From contig JANCIK010000007.1 in assembly GCA_028532985.1 (NCBI GenBank), forward strand, positions 2,728,001-2,792,000: DNA of 64,000 nucleotides, written 5' to 3'. The notes under the pieces were generated by a model. The model was not told where the DNA came from. It searched no databases and worked only from the letters and a program-made list of their open reading frames with translations. Shown one piece after another: positions 1-11,902 of the stretch (position 1 is its first letter; each line of letters begins with the position of its first letter). The stretch is from Stropharia rugosoannulata. Taxonomy: Eukaryota; Basidiomycota; Agaricomycetes; Agaricales; Strophariaceae. A program made the translations under genes and the position numbers.

Positions 1-1351
<1,351 letters not shown>

Positions 1352-1692
1352 AGGCCATGTAGCCTGATACCCTTGAAGGTGGATTGGAAATCAAATAGAA
1401 CTGCGAGCAGATAGATTATGTATATGTATAACTTGAAATGTTTTTGTAAAGCCGATATCACTTCGGATTTGTTATCATGGAAGATGATTTGCTTAGAATT
1501 GCTACCTGGCTGGCTGGTTTGTGACTGACTTGAGGCAACCTCGAGCTTGATGTGACAATACGCCACTTGTAGGCTCGGCAAATGCAGCCGGTGTTTGGTC
1601 AATGTTGCTGTACGACTTTGCAAATTGCCAGGACTAAACAAGTTGGCTCTAACCCTCTCTAACCCCACCCCACATTTTAACAGGCTTCATCA
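1352..1692. other. Intergenic, PGI 3' flank and F-box 5' flank
   Basis: It must hold the PGI 3' UTR/polyadenylation region and the promoter of the next gene, both on the plus strand. I see no repeat, tRNA or convincing reading frame here. Confidence 0.5.
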
Positions 1693-3309
1693 ATGAATGT
1701 GCTGGACACTGGTATCATTCATACAGCAGGTGAAAGGCCATCGTCGTCCTTTAGCTCTCAGCAAGCAGTGAAAATGAAGCAACAAGATGCCGTCGTCCAA
1801 AAACGCCTGGAAGAAGACATCGCTATGCGGATTCACAGAAACACACGGGCACCCATATCTCGCCTCCCTCCGGAAATCATGGGGAGCATCTTCCTTTTCG
1901 TCAAAGAGTTTTTCTTTTGCCGGTATTTCGCGCTAAAATGGATAAAAGTCAGCCACGTCAGTACGGTCTGGCGGAAGATTGCTATAGACTTTGCTGAACT
2001 GTGGTCTGAACCACAATTCTGGAATAAGCACTGGGCCAAAGAAATGATCAAACGCGCCAAGGGTACGAGTTTGGTTATTGATCTCGACTGTGATGCGGCC
2101 GTGCGATCTTTGGAACTTGTAGCGCAGATTTGGCCAAGTCGTGCAGGGTATTTCAAGGAGCTGCGTGTTGCAGATTCGCCGGAATGGGATCATCGATGGC
2201 ATTGGTTTTGGGAAGCTACGCCAACCAGTTTTGCGCTCTTGGAAAAATTGGAGTTATATAAATGCAGATTGCCGGCTACCATTGCTACAACATTCTTTTC
2301 TTTATCTGGAGCAGACAACCTTCGCAAGGTTCGTCTTCATCATTGTACGGTGGATTGGACTGGTGTACATCTACCGTGTTCTATCAAACGTCTTTTCCTG
2401 TGGGACGTCAGCTTATCGTCGCCGGCGACAGACCTGCACCTATTCAATAGTCTAGAAGGTTTACAGTCCCTCGAAGTCTTGACGATGGGAAATTTCTTGA
2501 AGTCCTTTAAAATCGACCATTCTCGCGTCCACCATGTTGAATTCACAAAACTTCAAAGGCTATACATTGAGTCCTCTTTGGACGAAGCTGCGTTCCTTTT
2601 CCGTTCCATCACTTTCGCATCATGTATGTACCTCAGGGTTAAGGTTTGGGAGGAAGAAAAAAGTCCGTCAAACTGCGTTGAAACAGTGAAGGACTTGTTT
2701 ACCGCTATTGGCCAATCCTTCAACTACTATCGCCCGCCCGATCTGCGTCCCCCCGTATTAGATGTTGTAATTTCCGACCGTTCGTGTGAACTCGCCCTAT
2801 TCTTCGAAGACCCAGCTCGTCCATGGGATCGTAGTGGTACCCCTTCTCTCAGCGTCACCATAATCTGGAGACAGTTTCAACAAAGTCTAGAATGGATTTT
2901 ATTCGTAATGTTTCACTCCGTGTTGCCCATACAAGATGTCGGCGAGGCACGGATTCTTTGGCTTGAAAACACCTCCCCATCCACACTTGCTGAAACGTTT
3001 GGACGCTTGCCCAGTCTGTCCAGTATAAAGTGTGTCGGTAATGGAGCCAAAGAGCTCGCGGAGGCCATTGGGCTCTTTATTGGTGGATCGACGGAGATGT
3101 ATTTCGCGAACCTTTCTACCATCAAACTACATCTCATTAAAGATACCAACTCGTTCCTCTCGGTGCTGCAAGATTCCCTCATTTGTCGGCGTAAGCATCG
3201 TGCAGAAATCACTAAACTTGTGCTCAGCGAGTGCTCCGACGTCGATAGCAATGTGGTGGACCAGTTGCGTGAAATAGTGGTGGATGTTTTAGTATTCCCT
3301 AAATATTGA
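1693..3309 (+). CDS. F-box protein with LRR-like C-terminal region
   Basis: Intronless 538-residue protein. Residues about 52-100 (APISRLPPEIMGSIF... then W-x-K-VSHVSTVWR) match the F-box-like domain, which in SCF ubiquitin ligases binds Skp1. The remainder has the weakly periodic leucine-rich pattern common in Agaricomycete F-box proteins and probably recognises a substrate; that role is inferred. It is a diverged relative of the F-box genes at 5592-7304 and 14707-16404: shared landmarks are RWHWFWE, the DEAA-FLFRSITF block, EMFTAIGQS-type sequence and the C-terminal QLRE-VV motif. It lacks the acidic Ser/Glu tail of its relatives and ends VLVFPKY. The start used is the first ATG after in-frame stops. 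Substrate and pathway are unknown. Confidence 0.88.
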   Translation: MNVLDTGIIHTAGERPSSSFSSQQAVKMKQQDAVVQKRLEEDIAMRIHRNTRAPISRLPPEIMGSIFLFVKEFFFCRYFALKWIKVSHVSTVWRKIAIDFAELWSEPQFWNKHWAKEMIKRAKGTSLVIDLDCDAAVRSLELVAQIWPSRAGYFKELRVADSPEWDHRWHWFWEATPTSFALLEKLELYKCRLPATIATTFFSLSGADNLRKVRLHHCTVDWTGVHLPCSIKRLFLWDVSLSSPATDLHLFNSLEGLQSLEVLTMGNFLKSFKIDHSRVHHVEFTKLQRLYIESSLDEAAFLFRSITFASCMYLRVKVWEEEKSPSNCVETVKDLFTAIGQSFNYYRPPDLRPPVLDVVISDRSCELALFFEDPARPWDRSGTPSLSVTIIWRQFQQSLEWILFVMFHSVLPIQDVGEARILWLENTSPSTLAETFGRLPSLSSIKCVGNGAKELAEAIGLFIGGSTEMYFANLSTIKLHLIKDTNSFLSVLQDSLICRRKHRAEITKLVLSECSDVDSNVVDQLREIVVDVLVFPKY

Positions 3310-4027
3310 ATACGAACCATGTCGCACTCCGTGTGAAGCATGCGCGGAGTAAAGAGTCCATGTCCTATTTCATGTGTATATTACGCATACCCTATCTACA
3401 GTACTTATTTTATATACATCGCACACATCATATGTGTCGACAGTATACTAGGAGTATGTTGGATGTTCAACAGACATGTGGTGCACTGAGTGGCGAGGAG
3501 GCTAACTAAGAAACGTGGCTACGAATGTGTGCTTTCCCTAGTGGAAGCAAGCAGTCTCGTCTCCGTCGTAAGAATTGCCATAACAAATCAAGGCGGCTAA
3601 GACAGAGAGGTGAAGATAACAACAGAACGGAAACAAACAATCTATACCTACCTTTGGCAGACAAAACAAGGGGAAAAGTGGACATTTCAATAGATAAAAG
3701 GGAAGGTATTCGTAGTGGGCCGATCAAAGGCCTGGATACTTGAAAACGCACTGTATGTATGTATATTGTTTTAGATAGGTACAAATTGGGCGGGGTGCAA
3801 TAGGGCGGGCGACATGGTCGCCGGATTGCTATCGCAAGGACGGATTACAGGATGTTGAAGGTGACGCAGGCACAATAGACTAGATAGGTATCGCACATCG
3901 AAGGAATGACAAGATGAAAATCAGAGTAGGGCACTGAGCGGGGCAGGCGAAGCGACGGAATACGAAAGGAGCGATATTATACGCCGCTGACAAGACAGTG
4001 CAAGCAATAGGCGAGAGGATTGACGCA
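3310..4027. other. Intergenic between convergent genes
   Basis: 718 bases between the stop codons of a plus-strand and a minus-strand gene; it should contain both 3' UTRs. Only short open frames without recognisable sequence are present. No repeats noticed. Confidence 0.5.
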
Positions 4028-5135
4028 TCAGAAAGGCGAGAGTGCAGAGTTTTTGGCGGACCTCAGTTCTCGTTTGACTGCCATGGGTTTCTTCTCGACG
4101 ACCTTCTTGATAGCCTTCTGTTCGTTCTGGGCCTTGCTAACGGCAGGCTTTCCGAAATCCAACTTCTTAGGGCGCAAGTCCTCCAGATCTAACTCATCAC
4201 CGCTGAGCGATGGTGACCGAGCACGCTGAGACGTCTTCGGTGCGGAAGCCACCTTCTTGCCTCTAGTTTTCCGGTGCGCTTCAGGGAATAAGAGCTTGGG
4301 CGGACAATGAATCGGAGGCGAGTAATCAGGGTGTTCAACTGGAAGCTGAGATGCCGGAGGAGGTGAATATGGCCGGTTCTTCGCATGATTAAACAACGGA
4401 TTCTGATACACGCGGCGTTGTCCACGGCTGTTTGAAAACAGTCAGTTCAACACGTAAATTTCCGGAACATGAATACACGCACAAAACGTAGACTATGAAT
4501 GGTCTCTCTTCACCGTTGTCTGGCGTATGTGGGCTAGGATTTTCATCGGTGGCACTCGGGCTTGGGCTAGCTGCCTCCTTGACAGGTTTCTCAGGCGTGT
4601 CGAGAAAAGGGTTGGTGGGAGAATCTCTGAGAGCGCGTTTCGTGGCCGAACGTGTCCTGGGTGTCCTTGGAGGTGACGAGAAAGCGCCGAGCGAGGTAGG
4701 AGCGACAGACTTCGCCTGGGCGACAGGCCTGCGATTCGATGGTGGTGGCGATACGGGCGCCACCTCACTCGCCTGCGCTGCGGGCTTCTTGCGGTAAAGT
4801 AGAGGCGGAGCTGCTGATCTGAGCACTCTAGACGGACCAGCCCCATCTGCCACTGCATCTGCTGACGAGCCTCCAAGCCAAAACGCGTCCTCGTCGGCGG
4901 CGGGCGCGTCATTTGTGCGTTGTTTCTTGCTCTTGTGCGCGTCCGGCAGATCGTCATCACTCGACAACACGGCATGATCGTCGCTATCACTATCGCAAGA
5001 CCCTCTAGACAGTCCCCTGGCGTGCCTGCGATGTGTACGAGGAGGCGTTGGCATTGAGGCCAATGACGCTGTCGACGCGGAACGTTTCAGCGATTTGCGA
5101 TTGGGCGGTAGCGTCACTGGCGAGGAATCCAGCAT
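4028..5135 (-). CDS. Disordered, basic/serine-proline-rich protein of unknown function
   Basis: Two exons on the minus strand (5135-4483 and 4427-4028; 1053 bases, 350 residues). Taking the donor GTGCGT at 4482 and acceptor CAG at 4428-4430 keeps the frame open. The N-terminal two thirds are low complexity: Ser/Pro/Thr-rich, with TPPRT and SPTNP sites that resemble proline-directed kinase targets, acidic patches (DSDSDDH, SSDDDLPD) and basic clusters (KSKKQR) suggesting a nuclear protein. The most ordered part spans the intron (EERPFIVYVFRGQRRVYQNP) and continues through a proline-rich stretch to a lysine-rich C-terminus (KKVVEKKPMAVKRELR). I do not recognise a named family. The cell-cycle flavour of the motifs is only a hint. 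Confidence 0.72.
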
Positions 5136-5591
5136 GTTGGAGATGTTTTATTTGAGTCTTAAGAGAGTATGTAAGGGTTGTTTGGGATTTCTACGAGTTG
5201 AGTGGGGGTAAGGTCGCGCAAGGGAGGAGGATGGTGGAAGTAGAAGGCCAAGCAACAGTGGCCCAAACAAGAACAATAGTACCGTTCCCTCCTAACAAAC
5301 ATAAATACAAATTTGCCTTTTTTGGTGTTGGGTGTGGATCCCATCTAACTATCGCCACAGGTACTTAGGTAGACTTTGCATCAACTTTGCATCCTCCTCT
5401 GTCGCCTCCTTTACAGCAAGAAATATGTCCGCTTTGATTCCCATGGGAAGGTAGGTTACTTACTGTTCAGCCATCAACAAATCTAAATTTCGTTGCGGAT
5501 TGGTTGCGGATGGCAAGGGAGTTACGCAAGACTTGTAAAGGCCATTCTATGAGACCAAAAAGATATCAGTTAAATATGACAAAGTAAAAGT
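5136..5591. other. Intergenic between two minus-strand genes
   Basis: 456 bases carrying the promoter of the minus-strand gene ending at 5135 and the 3' flank of the F-box gene to its right. Short direct repeats such as ACTTTGCATC (about 5374-5393) occur; nothing else was recognised. Confidence 0.45.
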
Positions 5592-7304
5592 TCATTCTTC
5601 CTCCGAATCTGAAGAGAAGCCTCGCTTGACGCCATCCCAATCAACATCCACTACTTCTGCTCTCAGCAACTCCACCATTTCGCTATCCATCTGGTAGCAG
5701 TTTCTGAGCAAGAGTTTGGTTAGCCCGTTCTTACATGCTTTTCGAAAACTGAGTGAACGTTGCATCGATTCGAATAACACGCTGTAGCCGTTATGTTCAA
5801 GATCGAATGGCACTTCATGTAGTTCCAGGACGGACAAATTTGGGAAGTAAACGCTCATTGATGAGCCAACCGGGTGTCCAATGGAATCCACAAGTTGGAT
5901 AACTGATAAAGATTCAGCTATTACATGTGACAGATTGGGCAAGCATCCTAATGTCGCGGCAAGCGTAGATGGAGTAACGCTCCTATCAAGACCTTCAAGA
6001 AATGCTACACGGACATCTTGCATGGGAAACCCTGAGCTAAATATTGCAGATAAAATGTTATCTTGGCCAGTAGATCCATGTTCGCCAAAGGAAATGGACG
6101 CTTGAAAAGAAGGCGCCTGCAGATTCCACTTGGACTCTATACGGTCTTGGTATATGCCGAAAGATAGGGTGATGTCGTACGCTAAGCTAAGAGAGCCTCC
6201 AACATACAGCGTTTGGAGGGGTACATCAGATAATGGATGTACATAGGATTGCCCAATCGCCGTGAACATCTCCTTTACTGTTTCAGCGCAGTTCAGTGTA
6301 CTTCTTTCTTCCCAGGTGTCGACATCAAGACAAACATTTGAGGGGAAAGTGATGAAACGGAAAAACGATGCAGCTTCGTTCAGAGAGGAGTAAATGGATA
6401 GTTTTTGAAGTTTAGGAAAATTAACTTGGTGCGGAGGACAACCATCATCTTGAAAGGTTTTCAAAGACTTTGTTAGCTTTAAAACCTCAAGTGATTGTAG
6501 ACCATCTAGAGCATTGAACAATTGCAGATATGTCGAAGGCGGCATAGTCTCGACGTCATTCAGATCGAGAATCGTGATAGAAGGGGGTAGATACAAAAAC
6601 CAGTCCATTCTACAATGCGAAAGGCCGACTTCGCGAAGTTTGCTAGCCCCAGAAAATATCGGTATCGGTATAAGAACTTTTGGGAAGAGCGCCGAACGTC
6701 CGTTTACGCATATTTTCTCCAAGCGTGAAAGACTCGTCGGAGCAACTTCCCAGAACCAGTGCCATCGTGGATTTTGTGCATTTCGGAGAGTTAGTTCCCG
6801 AAAGCATTCTCCCCGGCTTGGCCAAATCCCCTTCACAACATCCATAGAACGAAAATTTGCATCAAAGTCGACAGTAATATCCAAAGCAGAATTTTTTGCC
6901 CGTTTTATTGTTTCTTCGGCCCAGGTTCTATGCCGGAATGGCGGGTCCGTCCATAGCCTAGGACAATTTATAGCAATGTTTCGCCAAAGAGTACAGACGT
7001 GACTGACGTCTATCCAACGCAGCTCTGGGAACTGGCGATACGGAGTATGGTCCCAAAAGGATGCGCCATCCTCATTAGGCAATCTTTTGACATGAAGGAA
7101 GATGTTGGCCATGATTTCCGTAGGGAGGCAGGATATTGGTGCGCATTCATTTCTCTGAGTCCGTAACGCGATGACTGATTTTAAGTACATTTGTATGTCG
7201 GTTTCTATTTGACTCATCTTAATTTCTTGAGCCCTAAAATATGATGACTTTCTAACCGCTGCAGAAGCGGTATTCGTGTCCGGGACCTCCATCTTGAAGT
7301 TCAA
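5592..7304 (-). CDS. F-box protein with LRR-like C-terminal region
   Basis: Intronless 570-residue protein. An F-box-like domain lies near residues 55-115 (APISCLPTEIMANIFLHVK, then RWIDVSHVCTLWRNIAI). A leucine-rich substrate-recognition-type region follows, and the tail is acidic and Ser/Glu-rich (GFSSDSEEE). It is very close to the gene at 14707-16404: blocks such as KNSALDITVDFDANFRSM, RWHWFWEVAPT and MDWFLYLPPSIT are shared nearly word for word, pointing to recent duplication onto the opposite strand. The expected role is a substrate adaptor of an SCF ubiquitin ligase; the substrate is unknown. The chosen ATG gives a short N-terminal extension before a predicted helix (QEIKMSQIETDIQMYLKS). 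Confidence 0.88.
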   Translation of the reverse strand: MNFKMEVPDTNTASAAVRKSSYFRAQEIKMSQIETDIQMYLKSVIALRTQRNECAPISCLPTEIMANIFLHVKRLPNEDGASFWDHTPYRQFPELRWIDVSHVCTLWRNIAINCPRLWTDPPFRHRTWAEETIKRAKNSALDITVDFDANFRSMDVVKGIWPSRGECFRELTLRNAQNPRWHWFWEVAPTSLSRLEKICVNGRSALFPKVLIPIPIFSGASKLREVGLSHCRMDWFLYLPPSITILDLNDVETMPPSTYLQLFNALDGLQSLEVLKLTKSLKTFQDDGCPPHQVNFPKLQKLSIYSSLNEAASFFRFITFPSNVCLDVDTWEERSTLNCAETVKEMFTAIGQSYVHPLSDVPLQTLYVGGSLSLAYDITLSFGIYQDRIESKWNLQAPSFQASISFGEHGSTGQDNILSAIFSSGFPMQDVRVAFLEGLDRSVTPSTLAATLGCLPNLSHVIAESLSVIQLVDSIGHPVGSSMSVYFPNLSVLELHEVPFDLEHNGYSVLFESMQRSLSFRKACKNGLTKLLLRNCYQMDSEMVELLRAEVVDVDWDGVKRGFSSDSEEE

Positions 7305-7579
7305 GTCAGGGTTGAGTCAGGGGTCTTGGGTTTTGTTTGGTGAGCCTTTGGTGAGCCTACTAATCAACTACTAATACTTGAGAAGTGCCAATTTCCGTTG
7401 ATATATATGTGACCAGAATGTGAGTCAGTTGCCAATCAGTTATGTCGCGGAGGGTTTTTTGTTGGTGGTAGCGGTAGCGAGCAAGTACTTAATCGATTAC
7501 GTAAACAAAACAACAACGTGAACCAGTGGGCTGGGACTTTCTTGTTCAACGTTGGCTACGACGTCGAACCATTTCTTCT

Positions 7580-9449
7580 ATGGCAGCAGTTATCCAAAGA
7601 CCTCTCCGAGGCTCGCGAATCTCGACGTTCTATCCTGTCAAGAACCTCCCATCACTCTCTTCGTTGGACAGCGCTTTCCAATTACAAGAATACATATCGT
7701 TGCTCATTCGCTATGACGTTCACGACGTGGACAGGATTGTCACACCTCCCGGCTATTCGAAAGACAAGGGAAAGGAAGACAGTGCCGGAGGCTCTAAGGA
7801 TTCTGAGGTCACAGTTGACACCTATTGTTGGATATACGAGCAGTTGAGGTATGCTGTCCTCGAGTATTCATGGTATATGCAATTGACAGTGCCAAAGGCG
7901 GTTGGCGCAGGATCTTTCTCATCCTCTTATTACAACACTTCAACAAGAATGCACTCGTGCTTCGTGTCCAGAAATGAAGGCAGGAGAATGGCTATATTTG
8001 TGCGTCGCTCACGGAAACGATGGAGCTATGGAGGTCTGTAGCGGTTTTCTGCGAATGCTTCATGAACTTACATGCCATAAATTGCAGCAATGTTGTGCTA
8101 TTGATTATATTCTTCATACGGTTGACAGTGCTACAGCTTTGCTGAACTCACCGCGTACCTTCCCATCCCGGTATGTCGACATAACTAACAACCATAGTCT
8201 CAGTTCTAATTGCAATATTAGTCTACAAATACCCCAAACTTCACATCGTCACTTTGCCTCTCTTGCACGTCGTTTGGGCCGTATTTTTGCACATGCGTAC
8301 TTCCATCATCGTGAGGCGTTCGAGCAAGCCGAGGCGGAGTCGTCGTTATATGCCCGCTTCCTTGCACTCACTTCCAAGTTCGACCTTGTACCTAGCGAGT
8401 TCCTCGTTATTCCCTCTTCTCACTTCTCTGGAGAAGACAACAGCGACGACGACGTGCCGCGTAATTATTCTGAAGGGACTCGACACTACCCCCCGCAACT
8501 GCGCGAAGAGGACCACCGTCGATTCGAGCAAAGCCAGCGGGAGGCGAACCCTAGCTCGGTCTCTGCTGCTGCTGCAGAAGGTAGCAGCAGCACTGCGTCA
8601 GGGGATAGTCCAACGGGACTGTCCAAGGCGCGCATCACGCGTCCACGAACAGACACGATGATATTTACCGACGCGGAAGCGAGTGCTATGACGGAAGAGC
8701 TTGCGTCGCGGAGGGTAGAGCAGGAGGACGAGCAGGAGCCGCCCTCGACGGCACGACCATCACTTTCCTCGGAAGAAGAGGCACAGTTTGAGGCTATTCC
8801 TATACCGGAGACAAAGATTGAGGAAGACATCAAGCACGATGGTGGGCCAGGGCCGGAGGCAGAACCGCCGTCTGCGCCCGAGGACGTGCAAAGGGAGATA
8901 GAGCCCGAGCCCAAAGAAGAGCCGACATCATCTACCACGGAAGTAGAAGCGGCCCAGGCCACGGTCGCCCCTGCGCAGACCACGACGGAGCCGGAGAACA
9001 CTACAACGACTCCAGAAGTTTCAGATAACTCTGGGAGTGCGGTGGAGGTGGAGGAGGCCTTACCAACGCCTAGCGAGCAGACACCAGAGGCGGAGAAATC
9101 TGAGACAGAGGAGGCCGTGCTTAGCCACATTCCTGAGATCATCCCCGTTCCAAGCGACGAAGTAACTGCGGAGGATTCATATCTGTCAGAAGCTATCAAG
9201 GCAGGGGTCGAGCTAGACGCTGCCATTGCGTCCTTGTCCGCAGAAGATATTGAGGCGCATATTCCTGAGCTAGAACATACCCCTGAACCCTCCACGTCTA
9301 TCGAAGAGCTTTCCAGAGGCACACCAGTAGATGAAACACCAGCGCCGGAGCAAGCATCGGAGCAGGAAGCGGCGGCTGCAGAGGAACCGGTCAGCAATAC
9401 GGTTTCCGTTGAGCAGGAGCCTCCAAAAGATGCACCCGCCGAGTCGTAA
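7580..9449 (+). CDS. MOB4/phocein-type Mob family protein with long acidic C-terminal extension
   Basis: Four exons (7580-7848, 7898-8033, 8088-8170, 8222-9449; 1716 bases, 571 residues). Residues about 20-240 form a Mob1/phocein domain: VDTYCWIYEQLR, LTTLQQECTRASCPEM, GEWLYLCVAHG, CAIDYILHTVDSA, FPSR, and RIFAHAYFHHREAF with the zinc-ligand Cys and His residues of the family. The wording is closest to MOB4, the STRIPAK phosphatase-kinase complex subunit. Canonical MOB4 proteins end soon after this domain (about 225 residues). Here about 330 residues follow, rich in Glu, Pro, Ser and Thr (repeated PEPE-, EEP-, AAAAEE-type runs) and probably disordered. The start at 7580 is the first ATG in frame with the domain. 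Function in STRIPAK is family-based inference. Confidence 0.92.
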
Positions 9450-9775
9450 GGTGTTCTGTTTAGGATAGTTCTTTTCTTTTTTCTTTGTCGATATGGGGTC
9501 CGCGGCAGGGCTCTTTGTGAGATGATACCCGCTGTAACTTCGTGTTAGTAGTCCATGCGCATATCTATTATCCTCATGGTGATAAAAGTGTTTTGGTATT
9601 TGTGAATTCATACATAGTTGAAATATCTTGAAACATGAGTACTTTCAAAATCAAGACGAGGTTGTAGGTTGTACATATTCTCAATCATACCAGTATCTTA
9701 TCTAGATCATTTATGGTTGTTTCAATTTGGGTCACTCGGCATTCGTCCTGACCACCACTGTCATTTATAAACTCA
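9450..9775. other. Intergenic, tandem plus-strand genes
   Basis: 326 bases containing the MOB 3' flank and the next gene's promoter. No element recognised. Confidence 0.45.
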
Positions 9776-11089
9776 ATGACCTCTTCATCAAAAGGAACAC
9801 CGTGCTCGGGTTTAGTATGTCCGCGCCCTGGGCTATTTAGATGTATACGATGCCGCGACGCAGTTCCCCCAACCGTCTACTGCTCTGAAAAATGCCAGAG
9901 ATCCGTATGTCATTTGAAAATGTCTCTGGGATGCCGGCATAGGGCTGAAAAGTCCTCTAGGACTGGAAGTTTCACAGGGCATTCTGTAGCAAGTGAGTTC
10001 TTTGCACTCTACTGCAACGTTCTGCTCATTCACGGTACCCCTACCCGCAGGGATGCATATACCTTTGACTTAGTCCTCGTAGGGTCTACGAACCCTGTCA
10101 TCAAGCGGACGTTCGATATACCAGCGTGGTACACCTTCGAAATACTGCACTATGCTGTCCAGTATGCGATGGGGCCCTGGTTCAACGAACAGAACCACAG
10201 CTTTTCGTTCCGCAAATCCGTTCGCGACGCGAATGGACGGCAGAGGAAGGAGACGGTGCTGGATATCATACCGGCAGAGCCTCATAGAAGAGCCACCGGA
10301 AGGAATGCCTCTGGCGAGTTGGAAAGCGAACTCAAAATTAGTGACGTGTTTGAGCGCGAGGGGCGATGCTACAGTAAGACTTTGAGAGGGTCACCGGGCA
10401 ACTTCTGGCCGTTGACGTACCTTTATGGAAAAGGAGTCGGGGTGAGTATTTCGATGACCTTTTAAAATGTCCGTCTCGGTGACAGAGGTTATGTTCTCAG
10501 GGCTCCCTAGAATTTTGGGAATGCGAACTTACATTCAAAGGCAAGAAGCTCGCCCGCGCCGACCGCGCATTATTTAGCCTAGCTCAAGGTGCTCTCTCAT
10601 TCTGACCTTTTTGTAATCGTATATACTGACTCTGAAGGCTGCGCACCAATCGAAACACTCCCCACCATGTCGGAGTGGCACAAAATCAAGAGCGCATTCC
10701 GCGCTGCGCCATCGTCGCGCACCAGAGCACAGAAAGAGATGGTAGAATGGGCACAGTCGGCCTCGGGGCAGGACGAAAGGTACGAGCCCTTGAAGGACCC
10801 AAACGTCGTCCAGATGAACTACGAGGGCCGCTGGGAGAACCATATCAGAGGCTACCAAGGACTGTCTGACGAGGAGTTCCCGGAGGACAGCGATTTCAAC
10901 GACGACTTCAGCGGAGACTCGGATGAAGAAAATGAAATTGTCCATATGACTGGGCTTGCTATTGCGCAAGATGACTGGCAGGAGAACGAGAACGAGAACT
11001 TTCATATGACTGGGCTTGCTATTGCGCCTGACGACTTGCAGGAGGAAATGGAATACAGTGGTTTTGCTGTTGAAATTGGAAGACGATAA
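9776..11089 (+). CDS. MYND zinc-finger protein with plasmid pRiA4b ORF-3-like domain
   Basis: Five exons (9776-9904, 9961-9992, 10051-10441, 10501-10588, 10638-11089; 1092 bases, 363 residues). Splicing of the first two introns builds a complete MYND finger: CIRC, YCSEKCQRS, then DWKFHRAFC. The next exon continues directly into a domain resembling the pRiA4b ORF-3/MM3350 family: DAYTFDLVLVGS, then IKRTFDIPAWYTFEILHYAVQYAMGP cut by HSFSF, and later GKGVGGSLEFWECELTF. The C-terminus is acidic and carries a 20-residue tandem repeat (HMTGLAIA-type, see findings). MYND fingers bind proline-rich partners; the ORF-3-like fold has no established biochemical role. Readers who ignore the 32-base second exon would lose half the zinc finger. 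Confidence 0.85.
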
Positions 11090-11444
11090 CCTGGAGTTCG
11101 AGCAGTCGGATCTCACATGAGAAAAGGGTCTTAGCCTATAAGTAAAATCACCTTCAACTCAGTTCGAAAGTCCAGATGGAGAACCCAAAGGCGATTCTTT
11201 ATAACTGAGCGCGGGGGATGCACGTCACTAATCTTGCTTTAATCTATTGATTTAATATTGGTTGTTAATAACATTTTCGCCTTTCTTCGCTGATGTTTCT
11301 CTGGTCTTCTTAACTCAATTTACAAGGTCACCGCTTCATCCTTACCAAGTACTCGCGTACTTTGCGTAAACTTTGCGCGTACTTCAACACTTAGTGCCTA
11401 TCGGTTAAGACTATGCGAAACGAAGCCATCGACGTGAATGCGTC
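11090..11444. other. Intergenic, upstream of tRNA-Gln
   Basis: 355 bases of 3' flank leading to the first tRNA gene. Nothing specific recognised. Confidence 0.4.
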
Positions 11445-11528
11445 GGCGCCGTAGTGTAGCGGTTATCACTCAAGATTCTGATAATATGTAGATTTCTTGT
11501 AACCCCGGTTCGATTCCGGGCGGTGCCT
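11445..11528 (+). tRNA. tRNA-Gln (anticodon CTG) with a 12-base intron
   Basis: The sequence folds as a cloverleaf. The acceptor stem GGCGCCG pairs with CGGTGCC (one G-T), and the D arm GTGTAGCGGTTATCAC is the eukaryotic A-box. The anticodon stem CAAGA pairs with TCTTG, and the T arm CCCGG-TTCGATT-CCGGG is the B-box. The loop reads TT-CTG-A, then a 12-base insertion TAATATGTAGAT at the standard position one base after the anticodon, then T. Anticodon CTG decodes CAG glutamine. The body matches known fungal tRNA-Gln. A T-rich stretch just downstream is a plausible Pol III terminator. Confidence 0.93.
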
Positions 11529-11816
11529 TTGCCAGCTGCTTATAGCTTTTGTTTGAACTTTGGTCTGACAGTAGTATATACCATATACAGGACTGGTCAC
11601 TGGTCACTGGAGTACTATCCGTATATATGCGTCCTCGTATACAACTGGAGCATTAACACCATTGTTTGACATTCATTTGAATTTTCAAAACATGGTTGAC
11701 TCTTTCCCGCATTTGACCCAGGGCTATCTTCAATTTTTTGAAGATAATGTTCTTGAACCCAGACCTATCTAGTTTGGCGTGATGGAGCAAAAAATAATCA
11801 AATATTGCCGAACATA

Positions 11817-11902
11817 GGCGCTGTAGTGTAGCGGTTATCACTCAAGATTCTGACTGTAAGGTTTGACTTCTTGTAACCCCGGTTCGAATCCGGGCAGTGC
11901 CT
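11817..11902 (+). tRNA. tRNA-Gln (anticodon CTG) with a 14-base intron
   Basis: A second copy lies about 290 bases downstream in the same orientation. The acceptor stem is GGCGCTG/CAGTGCC, with the same D arm, anticodon stem CAAGA/TCTTG and T arm. The intron after position 37 is a different sequence and length (CTGTAAGGTTTGAC). The compensatory C-to-T/G-to-A pair change in the acceptor stem indicates that both copies are under selection for structure. Confidence 0.93.

Noticed and set aside
8486..9397. Long serine-rich open frame on the minus strand (303 codons)
   Set aside because: It is the antisense shadow of the Glu/Pro/Ser-rich tail of the MOB4-type gene, produced by codon bias.
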